A DNA stretch of 64,000 nt. Origin: Ceriagrion tenellum. Lineage: Eukaryota; Arthropoda; Insecta; Odonata; Coenagrionidae. Shown piece by piece: positions 25,701-40,700 of the stretch (positions are counted from its first letter, which is position 1; every line of letters begins with the position of its first letter). The stretch lies in NCBI GenBank assembly GCA_963169105.1, contig OY720633.1, forward strand, positions 39,324,795 through 39,388,794. Direction: 5' to 3'. The translations under genes were made by a program, and so were the position numbers. The notes beneath the pieces are model-generated. The model did not search any database, had not been told where the DNA came from, and saw nothing but the letters and a program-made list of their open reading frames with translations.

Positions 25701-28700
25701 AAATTAATTAGTCATACCATACAAATACCACAATTTACCTAGTTATTAGTTTTTTTACTGAGAATAAATAACTTTTTATTTTGCTGCTATAACTTGAAAT
25801 TTGAGGTTTTTAACCCTCTGTTAACTCATACTTATGCACTGCCATCCCTTGATTTAATTTACCATTTTTCAGAGTCACTACTTATCACTGAGTACTACGC
25901 ACTTTTGACCGAGTTCATCCCAAAAGAGTGTATGTATGTAATTACATACCCATTGTGGAGTACGGGGTTTAGGAGTTTGATGGAAGAAAGGACTGCCTCA
26001 GTCCCGATCTTGCCCCAATAAAGATGCATTTGTATTATTACATACGCAGATCCAGACAGAGAAACTTAACTTACACTAAACAAAGCCAGAGGTAGATGTA
26101 TCAAAACATAAAAGCACAAAAACTTACAAGATTCGAACCTCTACTGTGGCACCTTCTGCCACCTCTACCATCTCCGATGGTGGATCAAAGCTGTACTCTT
26201 TCATCATGGGTCTCAGGAAATACTCTGAAGGACTTAGAGAGCCAAAGGTGAGCCTGCCATCAGCTCCAGTGGCACTGTTTCGTCGATAGTGTTCAGCTCC
26301 AGATAAAGACAGAAGAACTCCAGCAAGAGGTACAGTAGCTGTTTCTGAGCCTGTCAGACAATAATAAAGCTTTAAAATAATACTCAATTTAAGCAAATCC
26401 TTCTGTGGCCACTAAGATACATGAGAGTTATTCTATTTATTATAGTTTTAATGTTTATTTACAAGATGGAAAATGCGTAGCATAAAAAGTAATTTTGGGA
26501 ATTTACGTGAAGGTTAATGTAACAGTGTCCAGTGTTGACCTGTGTTGCCTATTCATCAGGGGCTGTCCAATATTTTCATTACCATTCTTTAGTAAATATA
26601 AATGACAATTTATTAATGTTTAAGTCTCACAAAATGTCTATAAAGGAAGCATATACCTATAAGAGAGAAAATATATAGACATTAACCATTTGCATCAGAT
26701 TAAAAAGAAAAAAAAAACAATTCTTACCCTTAAAAGTTGAAAGTTTGGCACCCCTGCAGAAAGGGTTGCCAGGGGTTGATAAATGCCAAATTTTGCATAC
26801 ATAATGTTTGCATCACAAGAAAAATAATTGAGCTTCAAGACCTTAAATTTTCGACACTAAATTTTGGCCCACCTCATTTCACAGTAATAAATACTTCTGG
26901 AGAGAAATAAAGATGATAAGGACTTTGTTTCTAGGATATATACAGAATTTTTTACCATACAAACAGTTAATTGTTTAAAATGTTGTAAGTAGTAAATGTA
27001 AAAGAACATTTCAAAAGTATAAATATTCCATAAAGGAGATGTTCGTGTCTTAATTAAGCCCAAAGGAAATGGGCATAGAGTTGCCTTAGAAAAATGCATT
27101 CAGAATTTTTTAGAATGAAAAATATCTCTAATGTAGGTGACTTTTTCTTAAAACCATCCAAAGTTACAGTAATTTTCAGTTGTACATTATGAAACTACAG
27201 TACAGAACGAAACTACAAATTACAGTACAGTACATTACAAAAAATACGATAGAAATTTGTGAAAATTACCATGCCAATTTTTCGACTGGCCTATTTCTAG
27301 ATACAACCTTAATTCATTATACTGAAATAGGTCATTTAACACACTGATCACCAGCAATGAGGCAAATGGTTTACCACTAATCCTGTTTGCTCCTTCAGCA
27401 GGAGAGCAAAATAATATCTAAGATGAAGGGAGATAAACAGAACATTATCCTTGTGTTATAAACTCTATAATGGAGACTGGGTTACACACATGGAGCATCA
27501 ATCAACTCACATCCACAGAAACATAGACAAATTTACCAATGTCCTTAATGTACACAATAAAGTGGTCTTGTAACTATTCATGACCCATGGGCACATTGTT
27601 TCCTGAAAATGATGCTTCATACAGAAGGTTATATGTGATTGATCAAGAACACACAGTTGGGTGACTCATAAGCACTCCCCCACCTAAACCAAGGGAGGGA
27701 ATACTGAAAATGGGGTCTGAACTGCTTAGGGCCCTGTATGTAAAAAAAAAAGGAGAAATTCTCCTAAATTTGGAGCAGGGCACCTATGGGTGTACGATAG
27801 ACACTCAGCTCTCAAATGGATGACTTGTACAATGCAACACACAGCATCATATGCAGAAAGAAACAGACATGCTCCACATAATAGATATTCAGGTCGATGC
27901 CTCATTGCAACCTCTCCCACTTTCTACACTATCATAATGGGCAGGGAAATTTTTTTGGGAAACTTCGTAAAATTTCCTAGAGTGCATCCAAGATAAAAGC
28001 ATAGTTGACAGAAATGCAGCCATTTAGGAAACATATCATATAGGGAAGGGAATCATGTGATCGAAGAACCCAATATGGTGAAATTAATCATGCAATCATT
28101 AAAATATTGTTAACTCTTCACTTATTACCAGTCAAATCAGTATATTTCATCTGTGATGTTATCTTGAACAAACTACAGCCATATAATACTAGTGTTAAGT
28201 AAGTAACAATGGTAATAGCACAATATTTTTCTAACATACCTGCAGTTACTTCTTCAACAACTTCCACCAGCACCTCAGCCAGTCTGCGGGCATTAAACCA
28301 ATGAAGTTTCCCAGGGATAGGTGAGAGCACATAGCCTTCTTTGACAGCAGTCACAGTAAATGGCCCTTCACCTCCAAGAGGACCAACTGAGAATGTACCT
28401 TCCGCATTTGTTTCGACAGTAGCTGCTATCTCTTTCTGCCCATCCTAATAATGCATAATGATTTACATGAAACATGGTTACAATCAGTTAGCTTAGCTGT
28501 TTCTTAAGTACTAAAGCAAAACTCTAAACAGAGAGGAATAATGTAAATGTTTAAGCCAGAACAACTAACAAATGCATTGTTTTCAATCAGTAAAAGCTCA
28601 ACAGGACAAGTGATTTTCATAATCTTGATTGCGCTCTCCTACCACAATCTGGAATCTTAACAGATATAAATTCTTAGGGCTCATTCTATCAATACCTACA

Positions 28701-31700
28701 TCTTAAAAACATCAAAGAGACAGAACACATCAAAAGTGAGTTGCAGAATGATCAAAAGGCATCAACATGCAAACAGGTATTTAATGGAGTAATAATCAAC
28801 TAAAAGCAATCCATATTCCAAAACCAACATAGCCTAAAGTAGTAACTAAGACAATCTTTCTTACACAACCAGGACACCTAAGACTGAACCCATAATGGAT
28901 CACATGTGCCATGATATACTTGCAATAACAAAGGAACAGTTCTTCCAAGTCCACAAAAAGGATACCAGGAAAAGTTTGCATGTATAGCAGCTTAAATTGT
29001 TGCATTCAAATTATGGAAGAACAACACATTTAACATACGTGTGCTGTCAGCAATCTATTGGTAGATCATATTCACAGATCAAAGAAGAGAATAGACTAGA
29101 GCCATACTGTATGATAACACAAGTAAAATTGAATCATTAAAATGAGCCCTATATCATATTGTCAGGAGGTATTAATGGCAGAATGGTTACAGTACCATAA
29201 TGAGTCAAGATATGGAAATTATTTCAGAAAGTGTATTGCTTTGTTCATAAAATTTATTAACTAATTTCATGCAATATGCAAGTTAGATGGATCACATTGT
29301 AGCAACAAACATGCTTCACTTTCGTGAGTCAAGGTGACATATACTCTCTGCTTTAATCCAGTCAGACCAAGCCAATACCTTAAAGGATGTTTATTGAAAA
29401 CTTGCCAAAGAAGAAAATTTGTCTACTAGATGGTTATGACACAAAGATCACTTTACTTTAGAAACCAACCTGACCACTTCGCAAAATATCAAAAAGAAAG
29501 TGTAGAAAGAGCCAGAGGCAAGACATTTTTTTCAACTCAGCACATAAAATACCCAAATTAATTACACAATTGAGTTTACACTTACTCTAGAAGTATAAAG
29601 AAAATGGCTGCAGAGCTTATTGATATCCATATTTTGATTAAAATTTTTAACAGTTACAATGGCAACTGTAGAGATTTCCAGGTAGGGCCGGAAATTAATT
29701 TACTAACGCCATGGATATATGGAGGGCTTGGGATGCTCATTAAGGAGGAAGGGAAAATAAAGTTAGCACATTATTAGGTGAATGATACCATTTTACTTTT
29801 TTTTTTAAATCATAATATTAATTGGTCCTAAAGATTCAGGAAATGAAATTTTCATCATCTATCATCTGCCTGGAGAAAAATTTAAATCCCTATGATTTCA
29901 ATTACTCCATTTTAGTCATTTAGTTGACAGCATGGACAACAACAATTCCAAGTCACAACTGAGTAGCTAATAAATTCAGAAAGGGAATTCACAAATATAG
30001 ATAGGATCATGCAACCCATAGCATACATGGACGCTCCTCTTAGCACAAGGGCACACTGAAAGGTAACAATTGCATACATCTTTCATTTAAGCTGGATCTC
30101 TTCCACCACACTAGAAAATATTAAACGTCAACAGCCATCTTCCCCAACAGATAATCCAGATTGGATTGGATTTTTAGGGAGGCGACCAACTGCTAAGGTC
30201 ATTTGCGCCATAAAGTATAGGTTAGGGAGAAAGGGTGGATAGAAACCCAGCATCGGCATTAGCCTGTTCTTGACGAAAGGAACCAAGGGGACCATGGTTT
30301 AACGTCTCATCCGATAGATGGAGTACTGTACTTAAAGTGGCCTCCACAAGGCACTCAAGTAGGGAATGGGTGTCCACTGAAAAACATCCTCCTCTGCAGG
30401 GGTTTGAGCCCTTGTCGCCCATGTGGTTAGCCAGTACTCTAGCCACAACACCAACCCGATCCCCAGATAATCTAGAATAATTCCCAAAAAGAGCTTAATC
30501 AAGGTAGGAAGGACTGGCATAGGATATCTCAGCCAGAAATCCACACTAAAAATGTGACACATTCCAACTGCACCATTAGCCCAAATGTTCCCAGCAGGTA
30601 CTGATAGAAGAAGCTCAGACCTAACCATTTGAAATGGAACCATTACACTACATATCATTAATTTCATATCCTGGGGTCTTCTCCTTATATATTGGCCTAT
30701 TTGCTGGGTTCTCATGACAGTGATGCTTCTGAATGACTAAGCAGTAAGCAATTGTTTAATAAGGTCAGTTCCCCAGATAGGACTCGGCCATACAGACATA
30801 TATCATAAGCCACCACTGAACAGTTTCATATAATTATTGATGAAACCTAACACAGAAACAAAAAAACTGTGAAAGGAGCATTATGGATCCTGGATCACAG
30901 CAAAAGAATGCTTAAACTCTTCCTTCACCAACAGCTTCTGATTGAATAAAATAAATATGTATGTACCTGAAGTATTGTGATGATCACTGCAGGGACAGGG
31001 GGAGATGTACCACCAGAAAGAACAATACCCTTGCGAGCAAGGAATGTGGCAGCCCCTGCATGGCAATCGGTGCCCACTTCAATTGTTTGGGTTACAGGCT
31101 CAAACAGCAGCTCTCGGGCCCAAGGTCGAACAGTCACTATTTTTCCCTCATAAGCCCTCATGCTGAATACATATCGGAAGCGTTCAGCCCCCACAGGACC
31201 TTTCTCCCGGGAAGGAACCAATGGTCCCACTCGTGTCTGCAATCGAAATAACAAATCAATCTTTACTGAAAAGGCATTAAGATGTATCTCTGTTAATGAA
31301 AAAGCAAAATGAGTAGTCAGAATAAAATTGTTTACTTCAAATTTCATTCATATGGACATTTTAAAGTATCAAAAATACATGCACACATCAAACACCAAAA
31401 ACGTTTTTAAACACAGGAAAAAAGTTGCCTATATTTGCAGATTTGGATTAACAGATTTGCTCTGACAACTTTCCACATTTTTAGATGGAAGCATTTATAC
31501 GATAAGAAAAATATCAACCTAAATTTCAGTTAGGCATGCATGGGTATAAGTCTTTCAGTGAGCCCAAAATAATGAGCAAGTAACATTTACTGCTGAATAG
31601 AAATTTCACTTTTAGGAGCAAAATTTTGCTAAAGGCATTTCCCACTGCAATGTATTTCCATGCTATAAATTAAGGGTACCCAAAATTCAAGTTTTTCATG

Positions 31701-34700
31701 AAAAAATACCAAAGTTGAGAAGTGTTCAGTACAGTCTCGTTCTCATATTTCCACCACTTAATATGTACCGTATTTTCCCACTTATAAGACATGCTTTTTT
31801 TCCATAGTAACTCACGACAAACAACTCTGCACTTTGTATGGTACATGTCAAGGTCACATCTTGTCAATAGACAACCTCGTTGAGATATGCATGAAACAAA
31901 TCTTAACAATAAGACAAAAGTAAAAATTAGAACAATAACACTCAGAACCACACTTTGTCTCCATGTTATTTGTCAGTGTCTGGTAAAACATCACCTCTCT
32001 TTCATGGTAGAGTAGAAGGCCGCTATAACAAGTTCGCAGAAAATTCACTCGTTATAACACACCCTTGTTATAGCCATCCAGCTATTTTTGCAATTCTAAT
32101 GCCTTGAATCTTAGCATCAAGTTTGGGCAAAACTGAACTAATAGGCATTTGGTGCAATGTTTTCGTAAATGCATCAAAACGATAACAAAATTTCAAAGTT
32201 TACAGGGGAAAATTTTTCAACTAATGTCCGATTTATTTGTATTCTGAATTTTCTATGTACAGCTAGGTCTCTGGTGAAATTTGGTGGGAAATTCCCATTG
32301 AACAATCACCAAAAAAATAAGTCATCTTGTGGTCAAATGGTATCGAACTTATACGAAATTTAAAGGATGAAGGTGCCACATGGAAGTGGTTGATATACTG
32401 GAAGATAATAGTGAATGAGAAAAATGTAACTAATTAACGTAGGTACTGCTGAATCATTACTGCAATAAAAATTAGGAAATCACGGTAAGTTCATCGGGAA
32501 TTGAGAATAATGTATTGCAGATATGGGTCAAAACAGCACCTCTAACAGTCATTTTCCAGTAGAACCACAACCAATTGTACTAAGGACACAGTCAGGAAAG
32601 AGTTTTTTGTATGGTACATTGTACTTAGGACCCAAATTTCACCTCATTCACCATACGGAAGATAATCCTTTGCGATTGTTGGTAAAAATTGTGGCAAGAA
32701 TGTCCAAACACCTGTAAAACGTGGTCCTGATGATGTTTCTTTTTATCAACATGGAGCTAACAACAGGAAGAAAACCAGAAATATTACGCTCGATAATTAG
32801 ATAGATGAGAAGGGTTCAGGGTTACTCTATTTAATAACCAGGCATGAGTTATTTACTTTCAAAACCAATCTGAATACTTATTTCAATAGGTATTGTAATT
32901 CTCTGATTCGAATTTCATACAACTCCCCATGTCGCAAAGGCCCACACCCTTCTCTCTCTGGTGGAGGACTCCTAGATCAAAGATAATCTGGTCCAGGGTA
33001 AATGAGACGAAGACTGAGAGAAGTGGGAATGATACTATCGGACTACACCCATCTCTTTCAAGCAGAATGAGTCACACACGGATGAATTTCGCTGCATTCT
33101 TGAATAAGCAGCGAGAACATTCCTGTCTTGAGTGAGAGGGGTGTTTTGATTCATCAGATTGTTGAGCCCGAAGTAGGACCACTTTGTCGTATTCACAAAT
33201 ATGACAACTTAAATTTTTCCAGCAATCATTTGTGTGAAAGGGATAAGTGGGTGACAAATTTGCTTTTCGCTTATTTACAAGATAGTCAAAGTAACTTAGT
33301 AGAATTGTGACATAGTTGAAGAATACATCACAAATTGTAAGGAATTTTTTTTTGCACTTTTTAAAATGTGACTCACAGGTTTCAAATTAACAACATAATC
33401 ATCAGAGTAGCCACATTCTCAATGCCATTTTAATCCTGCAAGCCTCTGAGTTACAGCCCTCGGATGATTCCAGGTGGAGTCAAGGCAAAATATGAGCCGA
33501 GAGATAGGGTAGAAATTCAGCCTCTGCATATCTAGGTATGATTCAGCACCATCATTCAAGCAAGGGGAGCCCAAGAAAAAGTATCAGGTTTCAACAGGGG
33601 TGGGGTGAAGAGCGAGCTATGCCATGAAGACTAAAGGCTGCTTTACATTGGCACATTTTACATGGCACTTTACATGGCACATTTTACTAGACTAAAGGCA
33701 CTTTACATGGCACATTTTATTGTACAAACGATTGTATCATTGAATGTACAAGAAACTGAATGGAAATAGAGCAGGTTCTATTTCCCATTAAGTCATTCAG
33801 ACAATCATACAATTTACCGCTTTACAAGGTACAATTTTCCTCATGCAAGAGATCATACATTCGTTTGTACAATAAACTGTACTTTGTAAAGCGGCCTTAA
33901 GACTACAACGAAGACGTCAACTGAATCAGAAGCGGCATTATCCCTAGTATTGTGGGAGAGTGCCGATAGCGATAGGATGCACTGGACAGCGATCCATATG
34001 CAGCAAGACTTTCCTATTTATTCCTCCCAATTCTTGTATCAAACGCCCAAAGCCACTGCTGAAAATCAGCGATGACATCCATGCTTTGTATTGGAATCGT
34101 AGGTGCAATCGTAGGTTGTGTACATAAAGGTTATCGTGAATCACTGAAACTTAGTATACCTGTCCTAGTCTCACAACACACGGCAAATGACCCCTGCAGT
34201 TTATGCATCCCAGAAGACAATAGCGGCAAAACAGACTTGTTATGGCAGTACATTAGAAATGGCCACTAGTAATAACCAACAAACTCCGTATACATTTAAC
34301 ATTGTGACCAACAATGGCCAAATAATCACTTGCTATAATAGCCTTCTCACTATAAGCTTCCCTCGTAATAACGGCCTTCTACTGTATAGATACCATGTAT
34401 TGGTTAAAAGAAACCTTTTTTTTCAAATTCTGTGGCCAATTTTACAATGCATTTTACATGACAGTGTATCTAATAAGCTGGAAAATACAGTATAATAAAG
34501 AATAAATTGAAATTTGAACAGCAAATAAGTTGATATTGCAATCAAATATTGTTTTACAGATGTAGTAATTCTTCAAGAATCAATTCATGCAATTTTGATT
34601 TACAAAATCACACTCCACAAGGAAACGAACATCAAACACCTTCACCACATCAACTAACATGGATATCACTTACCATATATGACCTCTACATCTCAAGTAA

Positions 34701-37700
34701 AGCGAGTCATAAAAATTTTATAAAATATTAAGTATCAACTCATTAATTTCATTAATATAAAAACAAGTTTTCTGAAGATGTTATTTCTTCAAAGCTGATA
34801 ATTTTTCAGATATTCACCTCTCTTTATATATACATTTAGCATTCAATTCACTCAAGGACTCATTACAGCACTTCATATACACATATTTTTACAATTAATA
34901 ACTAACTGCATACAATTTATCATGATGAGTAAATATCAAAATATAACAGAATAAACAGTAAAAAAATGATTTTCCAAAAAAGTTACACCCCTTCTACAAC
35001 GTTATCACTCAAGCTATTTAACTGTTTCTGCAAGAATGTATCTTTTAATTACTTTAGCAGACATTTCCTAACAATACTGTACAGTGAAGTGTCTTCATAG
35101 CGAAAAAAAGCTCTTCTGAAACATTCAATACATTGAAATTTTTAATACGGCAAAAAAACAAGGCGGCCCATCAACATCTACCTACCATGGGTAAAACATT
35201 ATACACATAGAAATAGTGAAAGATCAATACAGTGAAATGACTTCAATCCTGAACTTCAGATTATATTCAACATAGTGATATACAAGCTTGGTTCTTTTTC
35301 TTGGTTTTCCAAACAATGGAGTTCACTAACCATTTGCTCATACCATATACATTGAAGATAAGCCCCGAATTTCTGGCAAAAATATATTGGTAGCCAAAAA
35401 AGGGAGGGTCTGGGCTGCTTTTGAAGATGAAGGAAGAGAGAATATTTCCCAAAATTTCTGAGGAGAACATTTGCAAAATTTCATATCTAATGGTGCAAAA
35501 TAACACACTAAAATAAGCAAATGTCATCTTATCAGTGAATGAGGTCACAATATGGCAATCAAAGAAAAGCAATGCTCCATAGTGTTGCTGTAACAGGCAT
35601 AATGTACCCCATAGAATTTGTGATCCCCAATACAATCATATTCATTAATTTTTTTCCAAGAATTAGATCCAAAAATGGGTTGAACAAAGATGAGCAATGT
35701 TATTTGATTTTGGTGGCTGATTATGATACAAAGTAAATTCATGATATGAGATGAAATATAAGTCGCTTATGCTATTTTCAAACCATTAAAGGTATATCAC
35801 TACCTTGATGCATGAGCTTCATAGAGATGAAAATGAAAAATAACTGACATAAGAAGGAAAAGAAAATGAAGAAGTAAAACTTAGGATATCCAGCAGCAAC
35901 AAATGAAATGAATAAATGTCATCAATATTGGAACCTGATACAGATGCTATGTAAAAGAATAACAGGGCAAGGTATCCTTAATTGGGCAATTTGATATAGT
36001 GAAATGGCAAAATTTTGGCTCCCAGCAATTTCACTGTGAGGAGACTTCAATGTACTACATAAACTGAATTAACAATTTTTCAATGAATATTGCATGTAAT
36101 TATGATGAATATACGAATCACAGGATTCATCTTCATAATACCCTTCAAGCACCTCTGGGGTGTTGAGGGATAAATATCCTCACAAAGACTAGTTCCCAGC
36201 CAAAAGGGTTAAATAATTGTGTCTCCACCTACCTTTCCATCAGCTGTTGGTGGATCTATGTCCACAAAGAGATCATCCACTAAATCTGAAGACAAAATGA
36301 TTCCCCCGACAGTATGTGATGTAGCTCTGAGGTTGACCGTCATTCCTGCCTCCCAACGAACACGAGCTGGCTCAAAACCATGACAACTGGTGCCCACAGG
36401 CTCCAAATCATATGGCCCAGGACCCGGAAGGCACAGCCTTGATGTTCCCGCAGGAATTTTGACCAACCCCTGAGACATTCCACTGTGTGGAGCAAATGAG
36501 ACTTCAGTGGCATGAGATGAAATAATGGATGCTGAATATCCAGTCTGACGGAATGGGGGAGCCCAAGTTTTTGCAGAGTCAAGCTTCACAACATGGATGT
36601 CTTTCTCCCAGCACCTGTTTCCCCCAAGGCCAACGATCACCTCATACTCCCCAGGGGCAAGCCCTTCAAAAGTGTAGGTCCCACGCCTGGACAGAACAGG
36701 GGGAGGCATCTCCCGAGGTGATAGTTGTCGATGAACAGGTGCTAGAGATATTAGAATGTCAGGGCATGGAGTCGGAGGGAGGCAGAAAAGACGGCCGGAG
36801 AGAGTACATCGTACACGAGAGAAGGAAGGACCATGAGGGACTGGTCTATCAACAACCTCAAAAGTAGCTGGATCAGGAGTAAACCTGAAATGAAAATGAT
36901 CCTCAGTTACAACAGGCGTTCAAAAAGATTATGCTTCATTTGTCCGAAAATCACATGAATATGCAAGTACAATACATTCACTGATATAGGACACTTCAAA
37001 ACAGAAAAGTTAATAAATAATTGGTAAACATGCACAAAAGTGAAGAACAAGCTATAACCCTTTAAAAAATCACTAACAATGATAGCATATCATCATGCAA
37101 AAAATAAAATTAAGCATTGGTATACCTTTCTAATTCCTTGCTCAAAACCCATGAAAATAAAGTTTGTTTTCTATAATACAGTCAATAAATACATAAATGG
37201 GAATTGTGTATTGGTTTCACAGATGTGTTCACGAACCCCACTGAGGCTTCACCAAGATTATTTTTTAATCAAAAACAGATATATTGACTCATTAACATCA
37301 AAATATTTCTATAATTATGAATAGTTGAAGCTTCATAACAAAAATAGACGCTTAAACTTAAAATTTTTATAAAACATTTACTTATAAAGATCAATAGCAA
37401 TGAAAAAAGAATCTCTTAAAACTTCCTGGTAGACTTCAGAACACATATTTGAGCTTATTTACATTAGAAAGTGCAGACCCTCAGCATATACTGACAAAAA
37501 ACTAATAACTAGTTTAAAGAGAAAACAATTCATCAAGGCATTGTCACAACAGAAGATAAGGCTCCCAAAAGAAGAAATCAAAGATTAATCTAACCTCAAT
37601 CCAAGAGTTATCTGCTCCTCCTCAGAGGAAATGGCACGAGCACGGTATGAGCCTGGTTCTAAAAATCTGCAGAAGCGACCATCAGAGCCAGACACCAATT

Positions 37701-40700
37701 CTCCACTTAGTTCCCATTTCCCACTTTCACTAGCTTTCTCCAGAACAACTCTTCGTAGAGAAGCAGATGTTCCTGAAGGAAGCCCATCTCCAGATATTCT
37801 ACCACACATCCTGAACTTGTCTGCATAAACAATCGGCAGGCGTGGTGAGTCTGGAGCTATCCTAGCAACAAAGCTAGGAAAGTGATAGTCAGCTGTAAGA
37901 AAAATTGAAGACATTTCTAATTCCAATTCAAAGAATGAAAACAAAAATTAATTAAGTTATGGGCTTAACACATTGCGTGCTGACCATATTTTAGCGTCCA
38001 TTTGCCGTGACTGAAATTTGAGTAACATTTGAACATTTTTTATGCATATTTAAAGCAAGTGCTTGCATGTAATTTGATGCTAGGACCATATTTCTGGCTA
38101 GGACCATTTTCCTAAAGCTTCCGAAAACAAGGATGATTTTGCGACTTCGTCTTCCGACCAACCTTTCTCTCCATGCCTCCCCACCCCGACACAGACGGGA
38201 TAGGACCGATACAATAGACCCAACCCATCCTCACCCCACCCCAGAGATAATCCCTTGCAGGTCCAAAATTTTTGCCAAGGGGTGTTTCCTCTCGTCGAGT
38301 ATGTTCCGAAGAAGGCTTCTTTTCCATCCCTTGCGTTTATTGCTTTCCCACGCAAGGGGGGGTGCTTCAGCGTTGTCACATCGACGTCAACTCGGGACAT
38401 AGAAATTTTTCAGCTCTTAGGTGGTAAGTTTATTTTGGACAGGAGTATAGACGAATGCTGAAGGCAGTGAGTACAGGAGTTTAATTCAGTAGGTTGATAC
38501 ATTGAGGGAGAGGTATGAAAGGTGTAATCCTCTCAACCACAGCACCTCCAAGGAACTCTCCTGCCCTTCCACATGGTGGCCTATTCCTTAATGAATGTCA
38601 CTGAAATACCTTTTGTTTGCATTTAAATCTAAAGTCATGTAATTATACGGCAACAACGAGATTGAGTTTTCCCTCCCTCTCCCCACCCCATCTCCTTGGT
38701 GCTAGCAACCCCATACCCTTGCTGCAAAGCTACTCAAACCATTTCGAGCGCGCATGAATGGCCAGTTGTAAAGATATATGAAAATGATGCTTTGCTTTAA
38801 TTTAAATAGGAGTCATTTTTCACATAAGAGGTAATATGAAGATTAATGCAACTGCATTAAAAGGTCAAGTTTCGACAGTACAAATATAAATTAGGCACAG
38901 GCAATCTTTCAACAGGAAATATAAAATAGGCATCTCATTAGTGGTTTTCCAAATGAAGAAACTGAGCAACTGTATACATATAACCTCAAATAATGTAAAT
39001 AATACCATTTAAAAGCGGAGATTTTTTGTGGTAGTGATTTCACATCTACCACATTGTCAAAAATGAATCATTTACTGAACAAGCTTTCTGATGGATGTAA
39101 CTGCAACTAGCAAAACTGAAGAAAATACAAGAGAAATTTTATGCAAGATATCTTGTCACCTCAGTCAAATGGTAGTTTATGCCACAATTCCGGTTCAGAA
39201 GTGATAACCACCATTTCACCCTTAAGACTCAATATGTACATAAATTTACTTCCTTTTGATCTGACACATTGGCCAAAATATTTAAGTGATTCGTCACCAA
39301 TAATTGTTCCAGTTACTTTAGCATCCTCTGGGCTCATTCTCAAAGCATAATGAGATCAATATTATATAAACAGATCTGTGTCGTGAGAGGCAAGAAAGGT
39401 CTGTATACCACAGCTGAAAATGCTTCCGCAGACATCTATATGCTTTAACTTTACATTTCTGCTTTGCTTCTCAAAGCAAATCTGTTTGTGCATGGCTCTG
39501 GAATAGGGATTAATATTTAGCGTAAGTGTTGTAACATTTCGCTCCTTGCTGTCTACATAATTATTTCAACTACAGAAAAAATATAAATATGCCGAAATCA
39601 GGCAACTGCCCTGATGCACACCGGTATTATTTCTAAAAAATCTTTACATCAAACTAAATGTGAATCCTTCATCACCATGTAGGACCATCATATTGTAGCA
39701 CATTACATATAATAATGTCATGGTGACCATCCAAATAAACCCACCCAATGCATTTCCCACAGTGCTAACAGTGGCACTCATGTCTGATAGCTGGAAAGGC
39801 AAAGATCTAGCATAAGCCAGAATAAAATAGGCCAAGAAAAAAATTTTCAACCAATGTATACAGACTCTTTAAATAAAGTCCCATTCTGGAAAAAATAAAG
39901 AGCATTTACCGGGGACTGGGTATATTTATTAATCAAAGGACCACAATCTAAAATATGAACTTCCATCAGAAAAGCCGATCAGCATCAATATATAGTGTAC
40001 TCAAAGTTACATAGACCGCTTGTGTGACAAAAATTTTGAGCTACTTCTAGGAATACAGATAATACAAACATGACTGGAAGGTGAGTCTTCTTTGGCCAGC
40101 TTGTACATCTTCTAGCCTGTAATGTCCTCCAGCATCGGTAACAGATGCTTTCTTTCCATCCACATAAATAAGGACTCCACTAACACCAACATCTGGGGCT
40201 GACAAAATCCGACCACTTACTCCAAAACCTTTCACCTTTAACAGTAGATGCATTGAATCAATATTGTATCAAATGAGTTCAGGCAGGAAATCACATAAAA
40301 AGCAGGAAAAGCAAAACACAAGAAAACTTGGCAACTAAATACACAGTTACATTACAAATGGTGCCTTAACAGTTTCATTAATCAATCCACAAAATATTGA
40401 TACACATTAACCAAGAAAAAATATAAAGAAAAATTACATCATGAAAAGAGCAATCAAAAAAGCAAATTAGAGACAGAAGAAATGACGGAGCCGTAAGAGT
40501 TGGACGATAACCCAAAACTCAATGAACTGATCAATGAGTAACTTAAAAAACTATTTGCCCACAACACCACATTCCTGCCTAAAATGATTGATGGGTGTGT
40601 AAGGAATGTACTTAAACTTCAGAGGAAGTACGAAGGACTCATACCAGAAGAAGTAAGAGAGTGACCTCTACAGATACAAAATCTATCTCATCATAAAGTG

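Larger units (their letters stand above)
31237..36232. other. NOMO intron 8
   Basis: Holds the pogo-like-ended element 32011-34383 with the nested MITE 33634-33898. The rest is AT-rich with no recognised feature. Confidence 0.6.

Noticed and set aside
30332..30715. 127-codon minus-strand protein
   Set aside because: Overlaps the SINE and its flank; no protein features beyond chance.
37966..37990. TTAACACATTGCGTGCTGACC as a piggyBac-like end
   Set aside because: No matching inverted end or second TTAA boundary could be located nearby.
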